NCBI GenBank assembly: GCA_964593455.1
Contig: CAZQHK010000022.1
Span: 8,695 to 72,694, forward strand
Direction of reading: 5' to 3'
DNA length: 64,000 bases
From: CAZQHK01 sp964593455
GTDB lineage: Bacteria; Muiribacteriota; CAYSPT01
The notes under the pieces are model-generated. The model did not search any database. It was not told the DNA's origin and was given only the letters and a program-made list of their open reading frames with translations. Positions 49,897 through 58,657 of this stretch are shown piece after piece (the first letter of the stretch is position 1; every line of letters starts with the position of its first letter). Both the position numbers and the translations under genes were made by a program.

Positions 49897-50493
49897 ATGA
49901 ATGTACAAAGAATCGTAGTAACGCTCGTAGCCGCAGCCGTGTTTTTTTTCTCTTTCAGCGCTGTGCCGATTAACGCTGAAGAAGAAGGAGAAACGCTCAT
50001 TCGGGAGGTTTCGTCCGCCCTGACGACCATTGCGCGTGACATCCGTGGAGCCCACTATCGTATAGAAGTGCAAAATGATAACGATACAGTCATACTCGTA
50101 CTGCATCAGTTCCTGGTGGACGAACCAAGCGGAATACCAAAAGTAGGCCGCAAAGGCTATCCCAAAGAAGGATTACCCGTCAAATATGTCTTTTCCCGGG
50201 AAAACAAAATCCTGTACCGTGAACACCTCGAAGGGAAACAACCGCTTTGCGGACATTTCATAAACATCGATTTCGAGATCGAACCCTATGAGATCACCCC
50301 GGCTGCGGGCAGCAGCAGTTATCGGGTACCGGCAATCCGCAGCACCTTCGTGTTCGAGGAAAAAGGAGAGCAGGTAACACTCAGGCGGTTGATCGTACCA
50401 CGGTTTACCGCGGAATGGGCCAAACAGTCGACATGGATCATCAACAGCCAGGGAGCTTGTCTCAGATTTCCGAAATTTGTCGTGAAACACTAA
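49897..50493 (+). CDS. GspJ-like domain protein exported by a Sec signal (cassette 2)
   Basis: A Sec signal peptide (IVVTLVAAAVFFFSFSAVP, cleavage near INA-EEE) replaces the prepilin helix of the cassette-1 protein. The rest matches that protein: SALTTIARDIRGAHYRIEVQ corresponds to KALLPMKRDVQECAFKIKVH, and TAEWAKQSTWIINSQGA to SYWARDPNWVQNATSA. So the beta domain appears to have been kept and released from the pilus-like membrane anchor. Followed after 21 bases by the solute-binding fusion. Confidence 0.72.
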   Translation: MNVQRIVVTLVAAAVFFFSFSAVPINAEEEGETLIREVSSALTTIARDIRGAHYRIEVQNDNDTVILVLHQFLVDEPSGIPKVGRKGYPKEGLPVKYVFSRENKILYREHLEGKQPLCGHFINIDFEIEPYEITPAAGSSSYRVPAIRSTFVFEEKGEQVTLRRLIVPRFTAEWAKQSTWIINSQGACLRFPKFVVKH

Positions 50494-50514
50494 CCGAGTG
50501 AAGGAGACTTGAAA

Positions 50515-53472
50515 TTGAAACTGAAGCCTTATACTTTACTGATATTTTGCTTTTTACTTTGCACTCTGATCATGCTTCAACCAGCCGGGGCCAAACGTCC
50601 GGTAGTGATCACGCTGATGATGCACGAAGTAGCTGTCAAAAACGAGATTCAGCTGATAAGAGAGTTCAATCTCACCCATCCTAACATCCAGGTAAATGTA
50701 ATTTCAATCGGTGTGGATTCCACCGATGCCCAATTTGAGAATTTCATCGATTACTTTATGCTTAACCCGTCCCAAGTAGATCTTATGTTTATCGATATCA
50801 TCCGTCCGGCAGAGTACGCCCTGCTCGACTGGGCCGCCCCCCTGGACGTTTTTGCCAACGAAAACTATCTCGCTGATTTTCTCGAAGCGCCACTTGAAGC
50901 CTGCCGCTACCAGGGCCGTCTGTACGCGCTGCCAGTATTCATCAACGGCGGACTTCTCTTTTACCGTAAAGATCTTCTGCTCAAAGAACGTATGTCGCCG
51001 CCACGAACGCTGGACGATCTGGTAAAACAGGCCAAATTACTGTCCAAAAAATACGGTCTGACAGGCTTCGTTTTCCAGGGAGCGGCCTACGAGGGACTGG
51101 TGTGTGATTACCTGGAATACGTCATAGCCCACAACGGAAATCTTATCGTCGAGCCGGACAACATTGTTATCAATACTACCGAGAACGAGCAGGCGCTGCA
51201 GTTCATGGTAGACCTCATCCATAAGCATCAGATTACACCACCCCCAAAAGATCTCCTGGAATACAACGAAACTCTGTCAGAGATGCATTTTAAAGCCGGT
51301 AACGCCGCCTTCCTCCGCACCTGGCAGCCGTTCATTCATTTTTCTCAGGAGGAACCCACCAAAGTACGGAACGTGGTCGATTTCGACACGATTCCCGGCA
51401 AGAAAGCAGGCGTGTTTGCCTCGACTCTCGGCGGGTGGACTCTGGCTATGAATACCTATTCCCAGCATCCGCGTGAAGCCTGGGAAGTCATGAAATATCT
51501 GGTATCTGCTCGAAGCCAGGACAAACGGCTGCAAAATTCAATGGATTTCCCTTCCCGACGACTCGACGCCATGGAACGCGAACTCGGCATGGGGGAAGTA
51601 CAGATTGCCAGGATACAAAGCTACCTGGAAGAGACTCGGCCCAGGCCAAAATTCCCTTTTTACCGCGTAATTTCGTTAACCCTTCAGAAGTACGTACACG
51701 AAGCGCTCAAGAAGAAGATCACTCCGGCTGAAGCGTTGACCGCGATCCAGAAAGAAATTACCGATTTCGTCGACGAGATCGGGCCGGCGTTTTCGAGCCT
51801 GGTTTCATATGAACCAATTCCCCTGACCATTCGAAAACCGGTACTGATTGAGGCTCACAAGCAGTACCTGATCGCCTACCTCAACTATACCAAATTGATT
51901 TCAGAAGACAGCGGTGATTCTCAAGCGGCACGAACAGCTTTACAGACCTTCAAACAGACCCTGGAACGTTACCGCCAGACCTACCGCATTATCCTAGAGG
52001 AAAAGGTCAAGCTCGATAAAACCACGCTCAGATACGCCATGGGTCCGGACATCACCACGTTCGACCCCCACAACGCCATGGATGACCCGACTTTCCGTAT
52101 CCATAAACACCTGTATGACACCCTGGTGGAATTTTCCCCGCACATGCAGCCGGTACCGTTACTGGCCAAACGGTGGGAACAGTCCGACAACGGTTTGACC
52201 TGGACCTTCTACCTGAGAGAAGGAGTGGTTTTTCACGACGGAACCCCTTTCAACGCCCAGGCCGTTAAGGCTAACTTCGATCGTCTGCTGAACCCCGAGA
52301 ACAAGTTGAGACGCCGGAAACTTTTCCAGGCGATAAACCGGGTGGAAGTGATCGATGACAATACGGTACGGTTTTCCACTGCCACCTCTTTTGCTCCGCT
52401 TCTCAATTACTTGGGACACAATGCCGGCAGCATCATCTCACCCAAGGCTTTTTCCGATGATAACAAAACCTTCCAACCAGTGGGAACCGGTCCCTACCGT
52501 TTTAAAGAGTGGCAACCGGGCAAACGCGTCCTGCTGGAACACAACCCCGGCTATTTCCTGGGAGCGCCGGCCGTGCCGCGCTTGGAGTTCATCCCGATTC
52601 CGGATGACGAGAGCAGAGCCAATTACCTGGAACAAGGACAAGTGGATATTATCTATCCCATACCGTCTGACCGGATCGATCCTTTCAACCAGAACGAGAA
52701 GATCGAAATACTGGAGAAAGAAAGCTTACGTACACTCTACCTTGGATTCAACCTCAGCCGTCCTCCTTTCGATTCGGCTCAACTGAGAAAAGCGGTGGCA
52801 GCAGCCATCGATACCCGGGAGATACTGTGGTCGGACCTCCGTGCACACGGCCAAGTGGCAACCTCGGTGGCCGCTCCGCTTACCTTCGGCCACACCCCGG
52901 TGGGAACCTACGAATTCAATCTGGAACGTTCCCTGGAACTCCTATCAAAAGCAGGAAAAATAGAAGGGTTCACCACCGAACTGATCGTGCCTCGAGGACG
53001 TTTTTTCATGGCCGAATCAGTGGCTGAGTCTATCAAGGAATCGTTACAGCTGGTGGATATCGAGGTGGAGATTAAGCTCCTGGACTGGGCCGATTATGAG
53101 AAAGCCCTCTCGCGTCCCCGTGACGAGGCGACCCATCAGATGTACTTGTTCGGCTGGTCGCCGACCAGCGGCGATGCAGACAACGTGATCCGGCTTCTGT
53201 TCCATTCAGACCATATGCCGCCGGAAGGTACAAACCGGATGTTCTATCACGACAAGAAGGTTGACGAGTTGATCTCACAAGCCCTGGAGATCACTGACCC
53301 GGAGAAACGGAAAAGCCTCTACAGCAATATCCAGACACGCATCCACCGGGACGTACCGTGTATCTCTCTCTTTGTTCTCAACCAGACCTTCGCGGTAAAC
53401 AAAAGGGTCAAAGGCCTGGAACTGATCCCCAACGAAATAATTCGACTCCGAAACGCCACGCTGGAAGATTGA
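50515..53472 (+). CDS. Fusion of a family-1 and a family-5 extracellular solute-binding protein
   Basis: After a signal peptide (LLIFCFLLCTLIMLQPAGA) residues about 25-430 resemble family-1 sugar-type binding proteins: IQLIREFNLTHPNIQVNVIS, GRLYALPVFINGGLLFYRKD and FASTLGGWTLAMNTYS. A helical linker follows (about 435-500). Residues about 505-985 are a family-5 peptide/nickel-type protein: DITTFDPHNAMDDPTFRIHK, LAKRWEQSDNGLTWTFYLRE, VVFHDGTPFNAQAVKANFDR. Two unrelated periplasmic binding folds in one chain are unusual, and no ABC permease or ATPase gene is close. TTG start (50515) with AAGGAG eight bases upstream; another TTG is two codons earlier. Confidence 0.85.
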   Translation: MKLKPYTLLIFCFLLCTLIMLQPAGAKRPVVITLMMHEVAVKNEIQLIREFNLTHPNIQVNVISIGVDSTDAQFENFIDYFMLNPSQVDLMFIDIIRPAEYALLDWAAPLDVFANENYLADFLEAPLEACRYQGRLYALPVFINGGLLFYRKDLLLKERMSPPRTLDDLVKQAKLLSKKYGLTGFVFQGAAYEGLVCDYLEYVIAHNGNLIVEPDNIVINTTENEQALQFMVDLIHKHQITPPPKDLLEYNETLSEMHFKAGNAAFLRTWQPFIHFSQEEPTKVRNVVDFDTIPGKKAGVFASTLGGWTLAMNTYSQHPREAWEVMKYLVSARSQDKRLQNSMDFPSRRLDAMERELGMGEVQIARIQSYLEETRPRPKFPFYRVISLTLQKYVHEALKKKITPAEALTAIQKEITDFVDEIGPAFSSLVSYEPIPLTIRKPVLIEAHKQYLIAYLNYTKLISEDSGDSQAARTALQTFKQTLERYRQTYRIILEEKVKLDKTTLRYAMGPDITTFDPHNAMDDPTFRIHKHLYDTLVEFSPHMQPVPLLAKRWEQSDNGLTWTFYLREGVVFHDGTPFNAQAVKANFDRLLNPENKLRRRKLFQAINRVEVIDDNTVRFSTATSFAPLLNYLGHNAGSIISPKAFSDDNKTFQPVGTGPYRFKEWQPGKRVLLEHNPGYFLGAPAVPRLEFIPIPDDESRANYLEQGQVDIIYPIPSDRIDPFNQNEKIEILEKESLRTLYLGFNLSRPPFDSAQLRKAVAAAIDTREILWSDLRAHGQVATSVAAPLTFGHTPVGTYEFNLERSLELLSKAGKIEGFTTELIVPRGRFFMAESVAESIKESLQLVDIEVEIKLLDWADYEKALSRPRDEATHQMYLFGWSPTSGDADNVIRLLFHSDHMPPEGTNRMFYHDKKVDELISQALEITDPEKRKSLYSNIQTRIHRDVPCISLFVLNQTFAVNKRVKGLELIPNEIIRLRNATLED

Positions 53473-53478
53473 TAAAAC

Positions 53479-53850
53479 CTACTCACTTTTTTTATACAGC
53501 TTGAATTGGCGGAGCCGGCCGGAGAACTTTTTCAGCATGGTGATACCGAACTTCGGATTGATCCCCACGTACTGCTCCAATATTTTGAGGTTGATCACCA
53601 GCGTTTTGACCTCGTCTATGGCCTGTACCGAAGCATATCGCGGAAGGTGTTCAAGCAGAGACATTTCTCCGAAGAACTCACCGGGTCCCAGATAGGCTAA
53701 GACTTTCTTTTGCGAACTCTTTTTCTTGTAGACCACGACCTTACCGGCCATGATCAGGTACATCTCCCGTCCCTGGTCGCCTTCTTGGCAGATGTGTTCT
53801 CTCTCTTTGAATGTCCGTCCGTATTTCTCAAACAGAGCATTTTGTCCCAT
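53479..53850 (-). CDS. Single-domain cyclic-nucleotide-binding protein
   Basis: About 123 residues of a Crp-type beta-roll and nothing else. The phosphate-binding cassette reads FFGEMSLLEHLPRYASVQA, with the Glu and Arg that contact the cyclic nucleotide. The DNA-binding helix-turn-helix of Crp is missing, so it must act through a partner protein. ATG at 53850 with GGAG upstream. It is a tandem relative of the next gene. Confidence 0.85.
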   Translation of the reverse strand: MGQNALFEKYGRTFKEREHICQEGDQGREMYLIMAGKVVVYKKKSSQKKVLAYLGPGEFFGEMSLLEHLPRYASVQAIDEVKTLVINLKILEQYVGINPKFGITMLKKFSGRLRQFKLYKKSE

Positions 53851-53876
53851 AACGCAAAGCTCCAATCAACGGGCGC

Positions 53877-54248
53877 TTACAGCCAACACTCACTTTTGCG
53901 CAGACGTTCAGAGAACTTCTTGAACATCTGTATGGCAAACGCCGGCCGAACCTTAAACAGCTTTTCCAACATATCGAGATTGATGACCAGGAGACGCACT
54001 TCCGTTAACGCCTGGACACTGGCGGTCCTGGGAAATCCTTCTAAAAGCGTCATCTCGCCAAAAAAATTATCCTTTTCGAGGCGGGCGATATCGATCCTGT
54101 CGCAGGTGGGCGGAGGTCCCTGTTTGTAGACGGTTACCTTGCCTTCGAGGATAAGATACATCTCATTGCCCTTAGCCCCTTCGTGACAGATGATCTTCTG
54201 TTTATGATACTTCTTGCCGTATTGCTGGTAAAGATCTTCGAGAGTCAT
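53877..54248 (-). CDS. Single-domain cyclic-nucleotide-binding protein
   Basis: About 123 residues, a second Crp-type sensor domain without DNA-binding part. Its cassette is FFGEMTLLEGFPRTASVQA, with the Glu and Arg present. GGGAG lies ten bases before the ATG at 54248. With the neighbour at 53479 it forms a tandem duplication. Both could read the product of the class III cyclase at 43827-46925. Confidence 0.85.
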   Translation of the reverse strand: MTLEDLYQQYGKKYHKQKIICHEGAKGNEMYLILEGKVTVYKQGPPPTCDRIDIARLEKDNFFGEMTLLEGFPRTASVQALTEVRLLVINLDMLEKLFKVRPAFAIQMFKKFSERLRKSECWL

Positions 54249-54445
54249 ACCGGTCACTCTCCCTGATTGTTGTAATTTCTCCAAACATTGTACCTGTTTT
54301 TTTTCAGCGAGGCAACTACTCAGGTGCAGGTGATTGTTGAGGAGGCAAGAGATTGTAAAGCGTAGTAGCGTATCACAATTTTCTCAATGCGCTTGATCGG
54401 ACAAGTCATCTCGGAGCACCAGGGTATCGATGTTTGGACGAGTTT

Positions 54446-54778
54446 TCACTTCTGGCAGCTTGACAAACCCTTCTCCCTGGATTCGTAGATCGAAAATATC
54501 TTGCTGAAACCGGATATGTCGAATACTTTCTGGACATGCTGATTAATTGAACAGAGGGAAATTTCGCCGTCGCATTGTTTCAGTTTCTTGGCCGCCATCA
54601 GGAACGTCATCAACCCGGCGCTGGCAATATACTCGGTTTTCGACAAATCGCAGATAATTTTCCTGGCACCCTTTTCTATCAGCTCGATGAGCACATTGTG
54701 AAGATCGAGCGATGATACCGGATCGATACGTGAATCCAGAACGACAATGTGAACATCATTAGCTATTTCTACAATCAT
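54446..54778 (-). CDS. STAS-domain (anti-sigma-factor antagonist-like) protein
   Basis: A 110-residue STAS protein of the SpoIIAA/RsbV type: VHIVVLDSRIDPVSSLDLHN at the start, KIICDLSKTEYIASAGLMTF where family members have the phosphorylatable Asp-Ser-Ser-Gly loop. Here the loop reads Ala-Ser-Ala-Gly, so the usual phospho-Ser position is Ala and the regulation by an anti-sigma kinase may differ. It is near two cNMP sensors on the same strand. Its kinase partner is not in the window. Confidence 0.85.
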   Translation of the reverse strand: MIVEIANDVHIVVLDSRIDPVSSLDLHNVLIELIEKGARKIICDLSKTEYIASAGLMTFLMAAKKLKQCDGEISLCSINQHVQKVFDISGFSKIFSIYESREKGLSSCQK

Positions 54779-54880
54779 GTTCAGCCTCCCTGGATCATGT
54801 TCTATCCTTTAATACATCCCTACAAATGGTTCATTTTATGAGCTGATTATCTACCGCTAAAGTAAACTAATAGAAAATCT

Positions 54881-54910
54881 TTGTCAAACTGTTTGTAGCA
54901 GTGCTATACT
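54881..54910 (+). promoter_or_regulatory. Promoter of typA
   Basis: TTGTCA and TATACT are 18 bases apart. Transcription would start near 54917, about 64 bases before the typA ATG. Confidence 0.6.
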
Positions 54911-54980
54911 TGCCTGTCAACTCAGCCTGCGGCGCTCGGCAGACTGAATCTCCGAAAAATCTTCAAGGAATTTGGATATC

Positions 54981-56750
54981 ATGGATCAAAACAACATTAG
55001 GAACATTGCGATTATCGCGCATGTCGACCACGGGAAAACAACCCTGGTCGATAAGCTTTTCAAGCAGAGCGGCATGTTCCGCGAAAACCAGACCGTGGCG
55101 GACCGGTTCATGGATTCCATGGACCTGGAACGGGAACGCGGTATCACCATTACCTCCAAGAACGGTTCGTTTCGTTTTGAAGACTACTGGATAAACATCA
55201 TCGACACGCCCGGACACGCGGACTTTGGCGGCCAGGTGGAACGGGTGCTGAAGATGGCGGACGGAGCCCTGCTGCTCGTTGATGCGAGGGAAGGCCCCAT
55301 GCCGCAAACCTATTTTGTTCTCAAGAAAGCACTGGCTCTCAACCTGCCCATCATCGTGGTGGTCAACAAGATAGATATGCCGCACGCCCGGCCGGACTGG
55401 GTAGTCGACGAGATCTTCGACCTGTTTGTCAAACTCGACGCCCCCGATGCTATCCTGGATTTTCCCATGATCTACGCGTCGGCCAAAGAAGGATACGCGG
55501 TAACAGACCTGTCTGATACCATCCGGTCCATGGAGCCCCTGTGCCGGCAGATCGTGGAGCATGTACCGCCGCCGCCGGGTGATCCACAAGATCCTCTTCA
55601 GATGCTGGTTAGTTCTATCGAATTTTCCCCTTACCTCGGCCGCCTGGGTATAGGAAAAATCACCTCCGGCAAGCTTCGAGCCAATGGTGATATTGCGGTA
55701 TCGCTGAGGGACGGAACAGTCGCCCCGGCCCGTGTCTCCAAGATCTATCGTTTTGAAAGCAACCAGAAAGTTCCGGTTGACACAGCCGGGTGCGGTGAGA
55801 TTGTAGCGGTCGCCGGAGTGGAGAACGTGACGGTGGGGGTGACCTTAACCGACCCGGATAATCCCCGGCCGCTGCCGCCGGTAACAATCGACCCGCCCAC
55901 CATCACCATGAACTTTATTCCCAACGATTCTCCCTTCACCGGGCGGGATGGCCAATTTCTTACCTCCCGACATATCGAGGAACGGCTCCGACGGGCGGCC
56001 CTGTCCGACGCCGCCCTGGTTGTGGAAAAAGAAGGAGCGGGCCGGGGATTTAAAGTTTCCGGACGGGGAGAGCTGCACCTCTCCATACTCATCGAGCGGA
56101 TGCGGCGGGAAGAATTTGAGTTTCAGGTTACCAGACCCCGGGTGATTTTTATAGAGAAAGACGGCCGGACACTGGAACCCTACGAAAAACTGACTATCGA
56201 CGTCGATGAGAAGTATGTGGGTACCGTTATTGAAAACCTGGGAAAAAGAAAAGGCCAGCTACAGAGTATGGATCCCGGGAAATTGGCCGTCCGGCTCATA
56301 TTCACGGTCCCGTCCCGATGTCTCCTCGGGTTCCGCTCGAAGTTTCTGTCCGATACCAGGGGTATGGGAACCATGAGCTATATTTTTCACAAATACGGAC
56401 CGTACGCCGGCGACGTCAAGCAAAGGAAAAACGGAGTTCTGATCTCCATGACGAATTGCACCACGGTTGCCTACGCCCTGTTCAACCTGCAGGCGCGCGG
56501 CCGGCTGTTTCTCAAACCCGGCGTTGATGTCTACACCGGCCAGATAGTCGGGGAACACAGCCGGGATAATGACTTGAAGGTCAATCCGGCCAAGGGGAAA
56601 AAAATGACTAATATGCGGGCCGCGGGATCGGATGAAAACGTCCTGCTCATACCGCCGGTAGAATTGGGAATTGAAGATTGTATTGCTTTCATCAACGACG
56701 ACGAACTCGTGGAAGTGACACCAAAAGCCCTGCGTTTGAGGAAACGCTAA
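54981..56750 (+). CDS. typA: Ribosome-associated GTPase TypA/BipA
   Basis: A translational GTPase that helps 50S subunit assembly and adaptation to stress. The G1 motif AHVDHGKTTLVDKL (residues about 13-26), the GITITSKNGSF effector, G3 DTPGHADFGGQVERVL and G4 NKIDMPHARPDWV are all present. EF-G-like domains III and V and the TypA-specific C-terminal domain follow (RGMGTMSYIFHKYGPYAGD; TNMRAAGSDENVLLIPP). Length 589 is normal. I use the ATG at 54981; a TTG three codons upstream is closer to AAGGA. It precedes the YchF-like gene by 29 bases. Confidence 0.96.
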   Translation: MDQNNIRNIAIIAHVDHGKTTLVDKLFKQSGMFRENQTVADRFMDSMDLERERGITITSKNGSFRFEDYWINIIDTPGHADFGGQVERVLKMADGALLLVDAREGPMPQTYFVLKKALALNLPIIVVVNKIDMPHARPDWVVDEIFDLFVKLDAPDAILDFPMIYASAKEGYAVTDLSDTIRSMEPLCRQIVEHVPPPPGDPQDPLQMLVSSIEFSPYLGRLGIGKITSGKLRANGDIAVSLRDGTVAPARVSKIYRFESNQKVPVDTAGCGEIVAVAGVENVTVGVTLTDPDNPRPLPPVTIDPPTITMNFIPNDSPFTGRDGQFLTSRHIEERLRRAALSDAALVVEKEGAGRGFKVSGRGELHLSILIERMRREEFEFQVTRPRVIFIEKDGRTLEPYEKLTIDVDEKYVGTVIENLGKRKGQLQSMDPGKLAVRLIFTVPSRCLLGFRSKFLSDTRGMGTMSYIFHKYGPYAGDVKQRKNGVLISMTNCTTVAYALFNLQARGRLFLKPGVDVYTGQIVGEHSRDNDLKVNPAKGKKMTNMRAAGSDENVLLIPPVELGIEDCIAFINDDELVEVTPKALRLRKR

Positions 56751-56779
56751 CCGCAGCCGAGGAATAGAGGGAAAAACCG

Positions 56780-57469
56780 ATGAAGATAGGATTTACCGGG
56801 ATCGATCTGCCGGAAGAAAAGATAAAGTACAGCGATGAACATCTCATTGCCCTGGTGAAAAAGGATAATCCAAAAAAGGTTTCTCCATATTACGCTGAAT
56901 TTGTCCGTGACGAGTTCGTGCAGGTGGAGGCTATCGTCGTTCCGAAAAACAATATTCTCGACCTTCTCATCCTGGATATGGAGATGATCGATAATCGTCT
57001 GGGCCGCCTGGATGATGGCGATGAAAAAGAGCTGCTGGTGAAATGTATGAACATTCTGGAAGAAGAAGTGCCTCTGTGCGATGCCGTCTTCGACGACGAA
57101 GAAAAAACACTCCTGAAGACCTTATCTCCCCTGAGCAGTAAGCCGGTGCTCCAGATCGACGGCGACGAGGATGTCAACACGATTATTGCCCTGGTTTTAG
57201 AAAAAGCAGACTACATGTTTTTTTACACTTCAGGACCGCAAGAATCACATGCCTGGCTGATAAAAAAAGACTCGGACATCGTCACCTGTGCCGCCAAGAT
57301 CCACTCCGACCTGGCCCGGGGATTTATCAAAGGAGACGTGGTACTTCCGAAAGATTATCTGAGCTGCCATAATCTCAACGAGTGCCGGTCGAAAGGGCTG
57401 GTAAAACTCGTCGATCGCGACTACATCGTCCAACCCGGTGAAATAATCGAGATACGGTTCAACGTGTAA
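56780..57469 (+). CDS. YchF-like protein with a TGS domain but no GTPase P-loop
   Basis: The C-terminal 85 residues match the TGS/DUF933 domain of the GTPase YchF: SHAWLIKKDSDIVTCAAKIH, SDLARGFIKGDVVLP and DYIVQPGEIIEIRFNV. A helical segment before it resembles the YchF helical domain. The N-terminus begins KIGFTGIDLPEEKIKYSD, where YchF has its G1 motif IVGLPNVGKST, so the P-loop and the rest of the G domain are absent. It follows typA closely and probably shares its transcript. It may have kept ribosome or RNA contact without nucleotide hydrolysis. Confidence 0.8.
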   Translation: MKIGFTGIDLPEEKIKYSDEHLIALVKKDNPKKVSPYYAEFVRDEFVQVEAIVVPKNNILDLLILDMEMIDNRLGRLDDGDEKELLVKCMNILEEEVPLCDAVFDDEEKTLLKTLSPLSSKPVLQIDGDEDVNTIIALVLEKADYMFFYTSGPQESHAWLIKKDSDIVTCAAKIHSDLARGFIKGDVVLPKDYLSCHNLNECRSKGLVKLVDRDYIVQPGEIIEIRFNV

Positions 57470-57782
57470 CGAGCCTGAGCAGCAGTTCCCTGAACGCGTG
57501 GTCGTCGGCGGTTTTTCGTTTCTTGATCTTCGGGGATTTCCCCCCCGACTTCCTGACTTTTTGTGACAGGTAGCGCTGGAAGAGGAGCCGGTCGATGTTC
57601 TCATTCGTGTACTCGAACCCGTTTTGACTGACAGCGATGGCCCGCTTCGCCAACGCCATGGTGGCCACCCCGTAATCCTGGGTCACGACGATGTCGCCTG
57701 CCTCAACCCGGTTGATGAGGACAATGTCCACCGAGTCCTTCCCTTTACTGGCGGTAATGACCTCGGAGTAGCCGTCTTCGAT
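57459..57782 (-). CDS. YaiI/YqxD (UPF0178) family protein, C-terminal part at an assembly gap
   Basis: About 107 residues before the gap match the UPF0178 family: VDIVLINRVEAGDIVVTQDY, GVATMALAKRAIAVSQNG and SGGKSPKIKKRKTADDHAFR. Members have a PIN-like fold and an uncharacterised nuclease-like function. The N-terminal third is lost in the run of Ns, so it is partial through the assembly and not necessarily broken in the genome. The stop overlaps the end of the convergent YchF-like gene. Confidence 0.8.
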   Translation of the reverse strand: MEDGYSEVITASKGKDSVDIVLINRVEAGDIVVTQDYGVATMALAKRAIAVSQNGFEYTNENIDRLLFQRYLSQKVRKSGGKSPKIKKRKTADDHAFRELLLRLVTR

Positions 57783-57882
57783 NNNNNNNNNNNNNNNNNN
57801 NNNNNNNNNNNNNNNNNNNNNNNNNNNNNNNNNNNNNNNNNNNNNNNNNNNNNNNNNNNNNNNNNNNNNNNNNNNNNNNNNN
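57783..57882. other. Assembly gap of 100 Ns
   Basis: Exactly 100 unknown bases, the conventional size for a gap of unknown length. The genes on either side may not be 100 bases apart, and their apparent shared frame means nothing. Confidence 0.99.
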
Positions 57883-57986
57883 ACCGGCAGGTCGCCGGTA
57901 GCAATCTCCGAACCGCAGCCGCGGCAAAACTGTTGCTCCGGCCCGACCGCAGCTCCGCACACCCGGCAGTACTCTTCTCCGCCCAT
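57883..57986 (-). CDS. N-terminal zinc-ribbon fragment next to the gap
   Basis: The start of a gene whose rest lies in the gap: GEEYCRVCGAAVGPEQQFCRGCG, with two Cys-x2-Cys knuckles (the first ten residues are shown only in part). It is a short zinc-ribbon of the kind fused to many domains. ATG at 57986. Whether it continues into the UPF0178 fragment or into another gene is unknown. Confidence 0.6.
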
Positions 57987-58063
57987 AATCCCCAATCTCT
58001 CTTAACAATGCATAGTAATTACATTGTATTGTTTTTAAGGACCTTTGGCAATTCTGCTACAGA

Positions 58064-58513
58064 CTAAAACGTATCCGCTGCCTTCCAGGCCTGTTCCCGC
58101 GCCTCCTCGATCTTTGTCCCGGCCGTTTCCGGTCCCTGCATATCCATGGGCTGGGTATTGACAAAGGCAATATCGGTCAGGCCCACAAATCCGAAAACCG
58201 TTCGCAGGTACGGTTCCTGCAAATCGAATTGACTAAACGGGCTGCCGGGACCGTAATCTCCACCTCGGCTGGTAATGACCGCCATCTTCCTGTCTTTAAC
58301 CAACCCTTCTGGTCCATTTTCCGTATACCGGAAGAGGTATTTCGGTTGAACGATGACATCGATATAGTGCTTCAGGGTGTGCGGAATGGAAAAGTTCCAC
58401 ATGGGAGTGCTGATGAGATACCCGGCGGCGGAGAGAAACCGCTCGATGTGATCGACAACACCCGTCCAGGCCTCTTCAAAACTTCCCGTCAAGTCACCGC
58501 CCCCCATCAACAC
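58064..58513 (-). pseudogene. N-terminally truncated FMN-dependent NADH-azoreductase
   Basis: The 149 residues match the C-terminal three quarters of AzoR-type flavodoxin-fold reductases: AAGYLISTPMWNFSIPHTLK and HYIDVIVQPKYLFRYTENGP are hallmark stretches, and RGGDYGPGSPFSQFD follows. The normal N-terminus (about 50 residues with the FMN phosphate loop) is absent and the DNA upstream offers no in-frame remnant. Without that loop the flavin could not bind normally. It is either a degraded gene or a case of a missing exon-like segment from misassembly near the gap. Confidence 0.7.
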
Positions 58514-58657
58514 GTATTCCCCTTCCCTTCTCCGGCACCTTATGCTATTAACGACTTTTTACCGTAGCTGGTTCCGCAGCATGCCGAACAAACTACCGAA
58601 AGGTATCACTTTCTCCGAAGGGCGAGGATACGGTGGGCAGAAGGGCGGTTATAGCGG

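Noticed and set aside
57459..57995. A zinc-ribbon fused to a UPF0178 domain as a new architecture
   Set aside because: The two halves are joined only by a 100-N gap, so their common frame is accidental.
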